Positions 10,580 through 22,190 are shown, counted from the stretch's first letter. The stretch is DNA of 62,000 bases from Symbiodinium natans (GCA_905221605.1 CAJNDS010002343.1:235474-297473), one strand, 5' to 3'. The notes: generated from the letters alone by a model not told the origin. Translations and numbers: made by a program.

Positions 10580-11425
10580 GGGGCCTCGCCTCTGTCCGCC
10601 TTGCTGCTGCGACCTCCAGAGAATGCTATTACTTTCTGTGTGTGGAATCTGACAGCAATTCCAAGAAACGCCGAACTGTTCTCCTTCTTAAACGTCGAGC
10701 GGAGGTCTGCGGGAGGAATTGAATCAGACTTTAAAAAGTGTTCTTCAGACTTTGACGGACTAACGGGGTCTAGGACCACCATGACCGTGACCACATTCCC
10801 CTTTCTTTAGGGTCCATCGCACACGGCCCTCAAGGTTGCGATATGTTGCGATGTTGCGGCTGCTTGGATTGAGTTTACATGCAACTTCCCCCAGGACACG
10901 CGGGCTGTCAGCCTGCTCAGACAAATTTTTGAGCCACCAAAGAAATAAGCAGCACTGAATCCCGAAAAAACTCAACCTTTCACATCTAAACGCCTGGAGC
11001 CCTAACACCCTGAAAGCCTTTGACCCGGGCACTTGCGATCCTTATCCGCAGACCTGGAGTTTGCTCTCCGCTCGCGCAGCCACCAGGGCCTGCCATGAAC
11101 GTCTAAGCTTCCGAAGCTCAATTGGCGTAGGCCTTCTTGTTGATTCTGTGGTTTGGAAATGGGAATGCGCTTGACCAAAATGGTGGTTACACTTTTTTTT
11201 CCGGTACGACCTCCAACCCAGAACTTTGTGGGTCTCTGTCGCAGGGGATTGCTGAAGCCGTTGTGCAAGTGTGTGGAACCCAACCACAGAACCTTTTTAA
11301 CCAAACATCCGGCGAGCCACAATGCCTCAACGCCCTCCCTGCTTCGTTTCTCGCACTTTGCGGGCAAAGCGCAGAAGAAGGAAATCTGAAATGTAGGATA
11401 TCGCCAGGTTTCCGATGAGGACCCC
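10580..11425. other. No supported gene
   Basis: Unique-looking sequence. Overlapping frames on both strands, none better than its shadow. Confidence 0.35.
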
Positions 11426-11890
11426 CCCCCCGTCCCGCAAGAGTGCCTGGCGCAAGTTCATGGTCTCCCTGCGGAGCGCTGGAAGCTGCTCTAACTTGGC
11501 CTGGCTGGGACTCAGACGCTGTTGCGAGATGGGGGAGGGGGGCGTCGGTGCTTACTTGCTGCACCACGTTTCCCTGTGCAAAAACATGACACACCAGCGT
11601 GGTCGTTAATGTCAGCTTCAACAAGCTGGGTAGTTCAGAGAGACCCCCCCACGTACCACAAGATGCGCATCGTCCCTGAGATCGCTCGTACACGTGTAGC
11701 CGTCGAGCGTTGCTGAATGAAGAATATGACCGGCTTGGCAACGAATGCTGGCACCCCAAGCAACTCTGTTTTCACCCACAGCCGTCTCAATCCTTGCTCC
11801 AACTTCTTTCTTGCTTGCATTGCTTCTCCTTCCCACCTTAATTTCAACTGCTTCTGCTCTCCACCCTCGGTTGCACCTGTTACGCGGTTA
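11426..11890 (-). CDS. Possible exon-bearing stretch, unrecognised
   Basis: Two minus-strand segments look coding. One (about 11430-11535) reads SPSQAKLEQLPALRRETMNL and continues RQALLRD, a short coiled-coil-like helix. The other (11618-11836) is an open frame containing ENRVAWGASIRCQAGHILHS and DLRDDAHLVVRGGVSLNYPAC with a natural stop. They are in different frames, and I could not find a clean splice pair joining them. A broken gene is as likely as a working one. Function unknown. Confidence 0.25.
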
Positions 11891-12078
11891 GTGACCTAGG
11901 GCCCCTTGGAATCCGAAACCCATACCTGGCCCGCGGAGCGCTGTGGCCGCTGGATCCCCTCGCTCCTCGGCATCCGCCAGCCGTGCGGCGAGCTGCGATG
12001 CCTGGGTTCCAGGAATACAAACTTGCTGGGCTTGGGATCGAAACCTCCAAGGTGTGGAGGTCATATGGGGGGACATTC

Positions 12079-12136
12079 CTAAACCCTAAACCCTAAACCC
12101 TAAACCCTGAACCCTGAACCCTGAACCCTAAACCCT
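12079..12136. repeat. CCCTAAA/CCCTGAA tract
   Basis: Eight heptamers in CCCTAAA orientation, three of them CCCTGAA in a row. Confidence 0.9.
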
Positions 12137-12275
12137 TGGTATGCCACCTTTAGAGTGCTGTCCTTCCTACAAGAGCTCGAACAATCGGGCCTGTGCCGCT
12201 GCGGCTGCTTTTGCTTCGGACTCCGCCTGATGTGGCAGCCGAAACTTCCAGGGCCACTTTGAGGCTTAGGCTTCA

Positions 12276-12366
12276 GGGGTTCAGGGGTTTAGGGGTTGGG
12301 GTTTGGGTTTTAGGGTTTAGGGTTTAGGGTTTATAGGGTTTGGGGTTTAGGAGCTTAGGGTTATAG
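12276..12366. repeat. TTTAGGG variant tract
   Basis: Mixed TTCAGGGG, TTTAGGGG, TTTGGGTTTT and TTTAGGG units: a degenerate telomere-type tract. Confidence 0.8.
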
Positions 12367-13580
12367 GTCCTCGTAAAGCTTGCTAAGGTCAGGAATGGGG
12401 AGGAGTGGTTTTGCGGGCTTTGGCCTTCAAGGTGTGGTTGCCAGCCCTTGCAAGGTCAGCACGTTTCTTTGCTTTCATCGCAATGGACGCGCAGGAAGTC
12501 CGCTACGAAAGGGTGAGATCCAAGATCATCCGAAGAGGTCGAAGTCCATCTCCTCCTTCGGAAAGCTTGGACTGCAGAGCTGCACAACCTGATCTTCGGA
12601 GGCTTACTGTACTGACTTCGAGCCGTAGAGATTTGGGGCCTTTTGCCGCAATCCTAAACCCTGAGCTTCAACTAAAGGTTGACAATGGCTGTGGAATTAC
12701 GACCATTACTGTCCCTACGGTTTCAGTTTGGCTTAAACGAGTCTCCGGCTTTTTTGGAGGGGGGTACCGACCACCCCAAAAGTCAGCGGGGTGGGCCTTG
12801 GGGCTTCGGAAACGGCTGGGGCCTCCGAACATGCCGCAAACGCCGCAGCTGCCGTGGTTTTCGCATGCTTGTGGACATTCCCGTCTTGAAGCCGCTACTG
12901 GTCGGACCCATAACCAAAATCACCTCAAGACCCCAGCACCCTGACATCGCACAACCACATCCCTCATGATTCCGAAGGCTCCCAAGGCCAAAGACCCTTA
13001 AATCGGCGAAATGCAAACAAACATCTCCTCCTCTTCCTCTTCCTCGACCTGTGCACCGAATTCTCAGCAGAGAGGAAGCTTGCATAGTATACAGAGTGAG
13101 CCTCAACACGGGCTATACACGCGGTTGCGAGCGAAGTCACATCACCCTGAACCATCAGGAAGACATATGTTGACCCGACAAGTGCACGCGCAACACACGC
13201 ATCTTCTCGACACATGCAAAGTACGCATGTGTCACCGCACGCCTGAGAGGGGAGCACATTTCTCTAACCACTCTGGAAGCCTCCATTTCTTCCACATTTT
13301 TCGGGGAGCCTCAATATTTCCTTTGTATTGTGGTCTGTATTTCGTTTCCATGTTAATCGCAGACCTCTGTTTTTGCAGCAGAAAAGCCCCAACATGCAAA
13401 AGTGGAGGGGAAAGGAGGACGCGTTTGGCCAGCTCACTCACTCATGCCCTCCCCTGTGTGTGTGTGTAGGCGCGCGCCGCGCACTACTACAGTATCTAGT
13501 CAGGAAGCTTGGCATTGGCAGCGGCCAAAGGCTTCAAAGATCTGATGCTGCGGCGATAAGTCAAAGCAGAGCTCTGCGCC
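12367..13580. other. No confident gene; one weak exon-like frame
   Basis: On the plus strand around 12484-12575 a frame reads MDAQEVRYERVRSKIIRRGR then SPSPPSES, an Arg/Ser-rich peptide that could be an exon. Flanking splice sites are not convincing. The rest shows nothing recognisable. Confidence 0.25.
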
Positions 13581-13584
13581 CACT

Positions 13585-13610
13585 CCTAAACCCTAAACCC
13601 TAAGCCCTGA
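13585..13610. repeat. Short CCCTAAA tract
   Basis: Three heptamers ending in a run of A. Confidence 0.7.
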
Positions 13611-13738
13611 AAAAAAAAACCTTCTGCCACTTCTGCGCCTTCTTCTTCTCCTCGGCAGCGCCACCGGCATCTCCACCGGCCGCGGCAGCGCCGCCGCCTC
13701 CACCGGCCGCAGCACCACCGCCGCCACCGCCTTCGAGG

Positions 13739-13928
13739 TGTAGGGTTTAGGGTTTAGGGTTTAGGGTTTAGGGTTTAGGGCTTAGGGCTTAGGGGTTCGG
13801 GCTTGGGGTTTAGGGTTTAGGGTTAGGGTTTAGCGTTTAGGGTTTAGGGTTTAGGGTTAGGGTTTTGGGTTTAGGGTTTAGAGTTTGAAGTTTAGGGTCT
13901 AGAGACTAGGGTTTAGGGCTTAGGATGT
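13739..13928. repeat. Long TTTAGGG tract
   Basis: About twenty-five TTTAGGG units with scattered substitutions and some hexamers (TTAGGG). One of the longest telomere-type tracts here. Confidence 0.9.
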
Positions 13929-14001
13929 TCAGGGATGTTACCAATGATGTTCCGGCTTCAGGGTGCGAAGGTTAGGGTTTCGGGTTTGGAGCTGTTACAT
14001 G

Positions 14002-14084
14002 GTTCCCCTTATACTAACACTCCTTAATAGGGATTCTAGTACCCCCTATTCTAATCCCTACTAATGTGAGTATAAATGGGGAAC
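14002..14084. mobile_element. 83-bp foldback element, family A, copy 1
   Basis: The left arm GTTCCCCTTATACTAACACT, continuing TCCTTAATAGGGATTCTAG, is the approximate reverse complement of the right arm ending GTATAAATGGGGAAC. The centre is TACCCCCTATT. It has no coding capacity. Relatives: 22682-22765, and a copy split between 48848-48900 and 53052-53089. The shared ends and centre define a dispersed miniature inverted-repeat family. Confidence 0.7.
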
Positions 14085-14127
14085 ATCCGAACATTGAGTG
14101 TTTGTGCAGGTTTTTAAGGGCAGGTCT

Positions 14128-14207
14128 ACCCTAAACCCTAAACCCTAAACCCTAAACCCTAAACCCTAAACCCTAAACCCTACACCCTAAACCCTAAACC
14201 CTAAGGT
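14128..14207. repeat. CCCTAAA tract
   Basis: Eleven heptamers in the orientation opposite to both neighbouring tracts (13739-13928 and 14279-14535). Confidence 0.9.
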
Positions 14208-14278
14208 TCAGGTTAGGGTGCCGAGGATGCCTCCACCGGCGCCGCTACCAAGCTTGATGAGCGTCTCCATCCCAACCT

Positions 14279-14535
14279 GGGTTTAGGGGTTTAGGGGTTT
14301 AGGGGGTTTATGGGTTTCTGGGTTTAGGGTTTAGGGCTCAAGGAAAGTGTAGGGTTTGAGGCAAGTTTTAGGGGTTGAGGGGCTTAGAGGTTTAGGGGTT
14401 TAGGGGTTTAGGTGTTTAGGGGTTTAGGGTTTAGGGTTTAGGGTAAGGAAAGTGTAGGGTTTATGTGTTTAGGGGTTTAGGGGTCTAAAGTTTAGGGGTT
14501 TGGGTTTGGGGTTGAGGGTTTAAGGTTTAGGGGGG
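14279..14535. repeat. TTTAGGGG-type tract
   Basis: Octamer TTTAGGGG dominates, mixed with TTTAGGG. A word AGGAAAGTGTAGGGTTT appears twice (near 14340 and 14447), so part of the tract duplicated as a block. Confidence 0.85.
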
Positions 14536-14539
14536 AATT

Positions 14540-15519
14540 CGGGGGCTGGATTGAGGGATTTGGGGATGCAGCAGTCGAAGCTTTTAGCACGGTCAGAAGA
14601 CTACCTTAGAGTTGCATCTATGTGATGCCAAGACGGCTCTGTCTAGAAGAACGGGCCCGAACGACTTGCGCAATTTGATCTGCAGCCTTCTGCTGTCATG
14701 CTTATGCTTAACCTCTGGTGCAAGACTGTCTCGCTCGAAACATGCTCCTTCACACTAACCCTCGAGCCCAACTCTTCCCCGTCACACAATCGGCCCACCG
14801 CAGCTGCAAAGCCAAGATGCGTTCGAGATCATCTTGGTCTTAGTTCATCAGCGCAGGCTCTCGGGTGTCACTTAACAAGTGTGTTCTCTGCGTTGGCTGC
14901 GTAGACTTTCTTGCATCGCTTACGACGATAAAGGCCGGTTGAGGCTTGTGGCGGCTTTTGTGGTTCTGGCTGCGGTGCTCACTTCTAGTCTAGGCCATAT
15001 TTCGTCGAACGGGTCGGGAACCGAGGGCCTTAGGGGCTTGGGCTGAGGACTTGTAGAACCCCACGCGAAGACTACAACCCGGCAGCGACGGCGGCGGCGA
15101 TGGCGACAGCGACAGCGACGGCAACGACGAAGGCGACGGCGAAGGCGAAAGCGACAAGGACAACTTTTCATACTTTTATTCCTTTAATTCCGCTAATTGC
15201 TTTAATCTCTTTACTCCGACGCCAAGGGTATGCCCGCGCATCGATGTTTTGGGAGGGAATGAGAGCAAATGTGACCCACTAAGAAGCAAGGCCCTTAGGC
15301 CCCAAACCCTGCGACCAGTAACCCGTAAGAACTTGAAGCCGGAACAATTGTATGACCGAAGCTTCGGACCGTAAATCAAGCGCCACGGCATTTCCTACAA
15401 CTTAAGCGTCCCTGCAAATCTGATACGGTCTGAACGGTCTGGCGATCAAGCAGGGCTGTGGACTTTGGCTTAAATCTCAACACTCTGCGCCAACACGAAA
15501 AAGCACCCAAAACTCCTCT
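14540..15519. other. No supported gene
   Basis: Apart from the GCGACA-type repeat at 15088-15165 nothing is recognisable. Confidence 0.35.
15088..15165. repeat. GCGACN/GGCGAN hexamer repeat
   Basis: About thirteen imperfect hexamers (GCGACA, GCGACG, GGCGAA). The Asp/Gly/Glu-rich or Ala/Thr-rich frames across it are simple-repeat artefacts. Confidence 0.8.
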
Positions 15520-15716
15520 GAAATCCTAAACCCTAAACCCTAATGGTCCAAGCCGAAGAGCCATGAGCATAGGCCAATAACCTTCAACAGAGCAGCCAGC
15601 AGCCTGGACCGGGGCCGAGTTAGATTTGGGGTTTAGGGTTTAAGGTTTAGGGTTTTGAGTTTAGGGTTTAGGGTTTAGGATTTAGGGTTTAGGGTTTAGG
15701 GTTCAGGGTTCAAGGG
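15520..15716. repeat. Short CCCTAAA and longer TTTAGGG tracts
   Basis: A three-unit CCCTAAA tract at 15521-15543 faces a TTTAGGG tract of about twelve units at 15628-15716, in opposite orientation. Confidence 0.8.
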
Positions 15717-15719
15717 TTC

Positions 15720-16466
15720 CTTGTTATAAGGGGATCCTTCGTAAACTCCCATGTCGCTCTGAGCATGTTGAGGGCATGGTGCTCATCTTCCCCCTTTGGC
15801 GAGCATGCTAAGAAGGTTCTTTTTCATACAAAAGCCGGGCAGAGACATGGAGACCTAGAGTTGAAGCTGTTGTGGCCCGTTTCGGTCCAGAAGTGAGCCC
15901 TGAACCCCAAACTCGCGCGCAGACCCTGAGGTTCTAAGGGCCGATGGAACTAGCTTGATCTCGGTGACTCGTCTCCGGGTGTCATCAAATGCTTCAACCG
16001 AACTGAACAAGGAGTTTCTATTATTGCCCTGACCCGAAGAACAGTCCCTAAGCCTCACATCCTCATCAGCCATGTGCACCCTAAAGCTGCACACCCAACA
16101 GGCGGCCCCAGACACGAAATCAGGGAGCCTTGATGAGGTTGGTCATGGCCTGCGGCGTGATCTCCTCGGCATCGGGTCATCGAGCCATGTTGTACCGCAC
16201 AAGATGTTTCGTACCCCCCTTACACCTCGGACAAGCCTTGATCCCGACCTACAACCTCTCGCCTCGATCCTTAAAGCCTGCAACCTAAACTGCAGGCCCA
16301 GCAGGAGGTAGTGGCGCACGTGTTCACGGCGGCCTTCAGTGGGGGTTAAATCAGGTTTGGGCTTTACAGGCATGAGGCTTTAACAGTAAGCCAAGCCGCC
16401 GCGCCATCATCGTGCAGGATCAAGGCGGCATAGGTGCACAGCAGCTCGTCCTGGGCAGATGCAACT
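15720..16466. other. No supported gene
   Basis: Unique-looking sequence. Short frames on both strands without family features. Confidence 0.35.
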
Positions 16467-16567
16467 GGTTTAGGGTTTAGAGTTTAGGGTTTAGGGTTTA
16501 GGGTTTAGGGTTTGAGGGTTTGAGGGTTTGAGGGTTTGAGGGTTTGAGGGTTTGAGGGTTTAGGGAT
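16467..16567. repeat. TTTAGGG tract with six TTTGAGGG octamers
   Basis: Five TTTAGGG units pass abruptly into six identical TTTGAGGG octamers (about 16510-16558), then back to TTTAGGG. Confidence 0.9.
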
Positions 16568-16674
16568 TTCAAGGGTATCGAGCAACATCCAGCTGCACCA
16601 TGTGTGGTCACACGCGCCGAGACCAGAAGCAAACCGAGCATGGGCCCAGATTCAGGCTTCGGGTGTATGATCGA

Positions 16675-16698
16675 CCCTAAACCCTAAACCCTAAACCG
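16675..16698. repeat. Short CCCTAAA tract
   Basis: Three heptamers, the last CCCTAAACCG. Confidence 0.75.
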
Positions 16699-16719
16699 TA
16701 TTTCTCGTCTAGGTCTCTT

Positions 16720-17330
16720 TGGCGCCGTATGGCAAAAAATTTTTTCTGCAAAATTATGTCTAAATAGCCTAAGTAATTACAGCATAAACTAGTGAAACAC
16801 GTTCAGACTTGTCTCAAGGTTCTGTCAGAGGAAACGTACACAAAGCAACCCACGTTGTACATGCTCTCTTTTTTGTGATGTAAAATAGCACCTTGGATTT
16901 ATGCGCTTACAGTATGCTTCATAGACCTGGGACTCCTGTGACCAAAACTCACGGCGGCACATCAGATAGCAAAGGAGCGTATACAACTTACTGCGTTCTA
17001 CTGATACATAACCTGAATCAACCAACTGCATGACCAGAATCAACCAAACCTGCAGGAAAGCTACTATTTGCTCCCCGAGCATCATCAAAAGAATAGCAAG
17101 ATATATAGGACTAGCAGACATGTCTGAAAGTATACACCAAAAAAGACACCAACTGATGATGCCATGTCAGAAGCAAACTGGATCTGTAATTACAACTCAG
17201 TATCACACCATATGTAAAACGTGCACTGTCAACATCAGCGCTTTGGCAGGATGTGCAAATTCTCAAAAGCCGTGTTCGTTTGCCAAGAAATACCAACTCA
17301 AATGAACACGAGGGCGGCCGGCGGATGCCC
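16720..17330. other. AT-richer island of unlike composition
   Basis: About 600 bp with clearly lower G+C than either flank. It has no telomere-type words, and its minus strand is T-rich (TTTTTTGGTGTATACTTTCAG and similar) like an intron or untranslated region. Frames on each strand reach about 90-98 codons but none has a recognisable domain. It ends at a sharp change to GC-rich sequence near 17308. It could be an intron or UTR, a transferred piece, or an assembly join. Confidence 0.4.
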
Positions 17331-17383
17331 GATGGTTCCACTGGGCCACGGAATTCGCCCGAGATACATCATTTCACGGCACG

Positions 17384-17420
17384 CCCCCCCCCCCCTCCCC
17401 CCCCACCCCCCCGCCCCCCC
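17384..17420. repeat. C-rich homopolymer tract
   Basis: Thirty-seven bases, all C except three interruptions. It pairs in principle with the G19 run at 17558. Confidence 0.9.
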
Positions 17421-17557
17421 TTATCATCACAGCAAGCAAGCTGCCGCTTCAGGTGGATATCAAAGGCTGGCTCTCGTGAACATGCTCTTAAAAATGCCGT
17501 GCAAGGCGCCTGCTGCTCCTTGGAGAGCTCATCTTTGGGAACGCCGGCCATGGCCTC

Positions 17558-17576
17558 GGGGGGGGGGGGGGGGGGG
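17558..17576. repeat. G19 homopolymer
   Basis: Nineteen consecutive G, about 140 bp from the C-rich tract at 17384-17420. Confidence 0.9.
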
Positions 17577-17599
17577 CAAAACAGGTCCTAAGCGCGTCA

Positions 17600-19955
17600 A
17601 GGCGAATCTACAGACCATCCTGATGCACACCGGGCCTATGCCCTGCGAGCTCACCGGTGATTTTGGTAGTGGGCAGCAGGCTAGAGCTCTAGAAACCAAA
17701 CAACTTAGATCCCATCTTCTTATTCCACGTGTATTCAAGGCAATCGCTTGCTTGACACAAACATTTCAAAGCTGACAACACGTCCTGCAGTCTTAGCCTT
17801 GCGAATAATTATCTGGCACAGGAGCATCAGCACTTGAGCGCGCTATCCCGAGCCCCACCACTTCACCGTGAACCCCAGCACCACCCCGCTTGCCTTCAGA
17901 TGTTTCTTCCTGCGTGCCCAGACGACGTCCGCTGAGCCGCTAGAGTGGGGAAGTGAGCCGGCGGCGACGGAATCGGACCGTGGTTCTGCTTTTGACTTGT
18001 CACCCAAATCCCTGAACCTCAACAGCATAAAACCTCCGAAGGTCTGCAGGTTTGGGTTTGCAAATGCAAGGTTCAGGTGTACAGGACATTGGCACCCTTC
18101 CGGCTGATCCACGTAAGTTCTTGGCGCAAGCTACCTTTGTGCTTTGTTTCCGAAAATGCAGCTGACGCAGAACAGACTTCTGCAAACTGCTCAAAGAGCT
18201 TGTTCTTCTCAACAGGCCTTTACAAGCCTGCACAGTCCATGCAGTTCAGGACGCCCAACAAAACTTCAGAGCTCCCCCCGAACCTTTGCAAAAAAGGGTT
18301 CTGCCGAGTTCTACCCTTGATCCTTTGTCCTCGCTTTAATGTCGCGTTTGGGAATCGGCGCTGTTAAGCGTCCAGCCACAATGCTTCAGATGGACTCAAC
18401 GACGTGCCTCTAGGCCCATGTTAAAATTGCCATTTCCACAGCACCTGATATTTTTCACCCAACTCGACACCCTGATACAAGACACGACATCTGAAATCCA
18501 CATGACCCCTATTGCTCAGACTTAACCCTCAGGACTGTAAACCAACACAGTGGTCTCTCCAAATGCACCTTCAGCCGGCTGTGGGCGTCTTTGAGCGAAG
18601 TCCTCAGGAATGGAACGTCATCAGCTCATTCTTGAGGTAGCTTAAGCTTACCGATTGGGAAGCAAGCCAGTTGATGTAAACCTCCGCACTTTTTGCTGCA
18701 AGCTTCCGCTAACCGGTCAAGTTCGCAACACGCCGAACAAGTCCGGCAAATTTTGACTGGTTTCTGTGAAGGCCGTCAATTTGTCGACGCTCAAATGGTC
18801 GGGATCCGAGACTGTTTCGGGCCCCGCCACTGGGCCCCAGCAGTAAACAATGGTGGTTGACAGCCTGTCAACTTGACAGATGAAAAAAGTTCCATTCAGG
18901 TTACCGGTAAGGAAGAACAAGTAAGGACAAATGTTGTTAAAAGGACACCCAGCACCGTTGTCCGGCGTTGCGTCGGGCATGAGAGGCCCCATCAGAATGT
19001 CATATCAAATCAACCGATATGAACGAAGTGTAGAAACATATAGATGTACACACGCATGAAGATGGTTGTCTTGGCAAACCTTTGTAGTGGAGCTCACAGA
19101 TCTTCGATGCCCCCTAACATCCCTAACGACCTGCCAGGGACCTCCAGGAACCTCGAGGGACCAGACCGCTACGGGACCAGCACCCTGAGACAGACAGCTT
19201 TTTGGCTTGGCTTCGAGACCAGCTCGGACCTAGGACGGACCCCCTCAGCAACCGCTGTCGAGCTTTTCCTGAATTTTTCCGGGCTGATCACAATAGCGAC
19301 GTCCACAATTATGCAATTTGGGATTTGGCTGCGGCATTGCCATCGCGGCTTGGTCGAAGTCGAAACGGCCAGACCGGGCACCCCGGCTGCAGGCGCTTGG
19401 CTTCGCCTCGCAGTCGCTCCCGCTCGCGGGACTGCCCCGACCTTGCGGGGAGGTCAAGAGGGAGCGAAAAGCGCATTTGCAGGGAGATTCGTTCCTGCGT
19501 GTACGTGGGCGCGGTGTGGGGGTCACAGCCAGAATTGCAAAGCTAAGCTTGGGCCCTAGACAGTTTTTGGCGTTGGGGCTTCCGGCCCGAGTTTGGGTCG
19601 GCCACCAGCCCAAGCCCTACCACCCTAACAGACCCTAACCCGGAAGCCACGAACTTAGGGTTCAGTTTGGGCCGTGGGGCATAGAGTCGAAGATCCCATG
19701 AGGCTTGAGCAGGCGAACAGTTTAAAGCTTTCTTTCGACTGAAGGCATCAAATTGCTCCGAAGCCGTCACAAGACTTGCACAGTGTGTCGATGTTTATGG
19801 AAGACTTGTCCTTGGCAAACACTAGCAAAGTGTCTGATCTACTGGGTCACAGTAGGTGTCTCCCAGTCTCGACTGGCACGATGCTGTGGAGCTCGGACAT
19901 ACATTCACCCCTGGAAGGCATGGGCTGCACGGCTGTGTCCCGCTGCTTCGTCCGA
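17600..19955. other. No confident gene; conflicting exon-like pieces
   Basis: On plus, about 18049-18111 reads VWVCKCKVQVYRTLAPFRLI between a CTGCAG and a GTAAGT. On minus, 18218-18135 reads PVEKNKLFEQFAEVCSASAA and onward before GTAGCT. The two lie side by side on opposite strands and I cannot choose between them. Elsewhere no feature is supported. Confidence 0.25.
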
Positions 19956-19959
19956 GCCC

Positions 19960-20063
19960 CCTAAACCCTAAACCCTAAACCCTAAACCCTAAACCCTAAA
20001 CCCTAAACCCTAAACCGTAAACCCTAAACCCTAAACCCTAAACCCTAAACCCTAAACCCTAGG
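19960..20063. repeat. CCCTAAA tract
   Basis: Fourteen nearly perfect heptamers, one CCGTAAA: among the cleanest telomere-type tracts here. Confidence 0.95.
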
Positions 20064-20141
20064 GTTCCGAGGCATGCGCCGGAGGAGGATGATCTCGTTG
20101 CCTACTTTGCAAAGATGCGGGTGCCGTCACACCAGTGCGAT

Positions 20142-20558
20142 TCAAAACTCATACCGTCGACCACACACCCGGTTGTCACATTCCTCATGGCACCAGTTCC
20201 GGAACTCAGGGTAGTCCCTTGCAACACACATACGCGTCATACGCATGCGTGAACAAAACCATGGGCCTAAGCCTCCCCCAAGGGGTTTTCTTGCAACGTG
20301 CTTCTTGTTCGATGCGTTGGGCCATGAGCACTCAAGGGGGCACACAGTTGGGAAGGGTCGTTCATGTGCTTGCAGAAGGTGTTCATCGGTCGTGGGAGCT
20401 TTAGCTGACGTTAGTTGTTGTTTAAATGCCACATTGGCACACAATGAGCGCGGTGGATTGCGTGATACATGGGAGTCTAGACGCGTTGTCCGCCGACTTG
20501 GTCCTTTGTAAAGCTGGCTATCAGTTAGTATTGCAAAAAGGGCAATAGCTAACAACAT
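20142..20558 (-). CDS. Possible small secreted Cys-containing protein
   Basis: An ATG at 20558 opens 138 codons starting MLLAIALFAILTDSQLYKG, a short hydrophobic segment that could be a signal peptide. The last 40 residues have six Cys spread through FCSRMRMTRMCVARDYPEF and WCHEECDNRVCGRR. The stop is at 20142. The middle is not distinctive. The frame may be chance; no family recognised. Confidence 0.22.
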   Translation of the reverse strand: MLLAIALFAILTDSQLYKGPSRRTTRLDSHVSRNPPRSLCANVAFKQQLTSAKAPTTDEHLLQAHERPFPTVCPLECSWPNASNKKHVARKPLGGGLGPWFCSRMRMTRMCVARDYPEFRNWCHEECDNRVCGRRYEF

Positions 20559-20825
20559 GAAGGACGTCCAGCTGACGCAGCCAAAAAAACTGCATCAACC
20601 GTGGCGGCGTGTTTGGCACGCTTGGGCCTTTTGGATCTCCCTGACATCGAATGTATTTCCCTGCCAGTGTACTCAATGGCCGGCCCCATGGGAAACAGCA
20701 CGCAGCACTACTATGTCCCTCTCACCCGATGCACCCCGAACCCCCACATTGCAGGCAACACCTCTTAGGCAAAACCTCTTGCAGCAGTGCTCGCATGCAC
20801 AAACACTCTAAGCACCAAGCGCAGG

Positions 20826-20990
20826 TCAGCTTCTCGCTTTGCAGCCTGCCCTGGCCAGCTCTTGGAAGAACTTCGGGTTTCGAAGCTGGGGCTTGATACA
20901 GAAATCCGCAACTCTTGGGATCCTTTCCTTCCTTTTGCGGAGACTTCGCTTTTTGCGAAGGTATAGAGGACCTCTAGGCTCTCTAGCTTG
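20826..20990 (-). CDS. Possible basic exon or pseudogene piece
   Basis: The minus strand reads a basic patch (LYLRKKRSLRKRKERIPRVA) followed by DFCIKPQLRNPKFFQELARA to a stop at 20826. The basic stretch resembles a nuclear signal. An overlapping frame is open further (20765-21169), so the call is weak. Confidence 0.2.
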   Translation of the reverse strand, partial: QAREPRGPLYLRKKRSLRKRKERIPRVADFCIKPQLRNPKFFQELARAGCKARS

Positions 20991-21376
20991 ATTTCGGCAA
21001 ATGAGGGGAAAAAGCCCAGGAGCTTGGTCACTCCGAAGAATCCCGTGGGCCTTCCCGCAGCGACCGCTCGGCCTCGCACCGCCCGAGGGCCTCTCGTGCC
21101 TGCAGCAAGTTTCTTGACCAAGGCACTATGAGGGCTCAACAAATCCGCAAAAGAAACACAAAATAGCAAAGCAGCTCAAGCAAGTTCAAAAGAGGCCCCA
21201 CTTTCTGCGCCAAAGCCGTGAAAAAGGCCTCGAAAATCCGTGGCTGAGTGTGTAAGCGAGTGAAAATCAACCAGCGGGAGCACTGCGGCCATGCCCCTCT
21301 CGGCCTCGTAGGGCCCGTCCATCAGAGATTCTAAGCGGAGAGAGACAAGACGAAATCAAAGGAAAAGAGAGAAAAC

Positions 21377-21625
<249 letters not shown>

Positions 21626-22159
21626 GACCGAGACCGCGCGCGCTCGTGCGCGCGCGTGCTTTGTGCGCGCAAGCACACGCCCACGAACACGCACAGGCGC
21701 ACGCGCACGCGAACGCACATGCCTCGCGCAGGCGCACTGCAAGCGCACACATACGCACACCTTCTGCAGAAACGCTTTGGGAGATAACGGCACCCAGAGC
21801 ATTGTGACTTGTGGAAGTACCCGAAGTCTCCGTACAAATCGCTGATATTCAGAAAAAATGGTAATTATCTGTTCAATTCAGGCTACAATTTTGCCCCTCA
21901 CGTTGCCGCGGAACAGCATGCGCTGCACATTTTTCCCAAACCTACCTCAACGAAGTGGTTTCAACAGGGTTAAAGGCTTCTCCTACATTCAGGGTCTATT
22001 TTCAACATTTAGTGGCATCTGTCAGGTTTCCCATCCGCCATTTCACAGCGACTCCAACAGCAAGTAACCCATACCAGATCCTGATCTCAAGTCTGACAAG
22101 CCTCCAGGGCCTGTATCCGGTAGCTCTCCTCCCTGGCAGAGACTCTAGATACCAGTTCT

Positions 22160-22190
22160 GAACCCTAAACCCTAAACCCAAAACCCTAAT
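22160..22190. repeat. Short CCCTAAA tract
   Basis: Four heptamers, one CCCAAAA. Confidence 0.75.
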
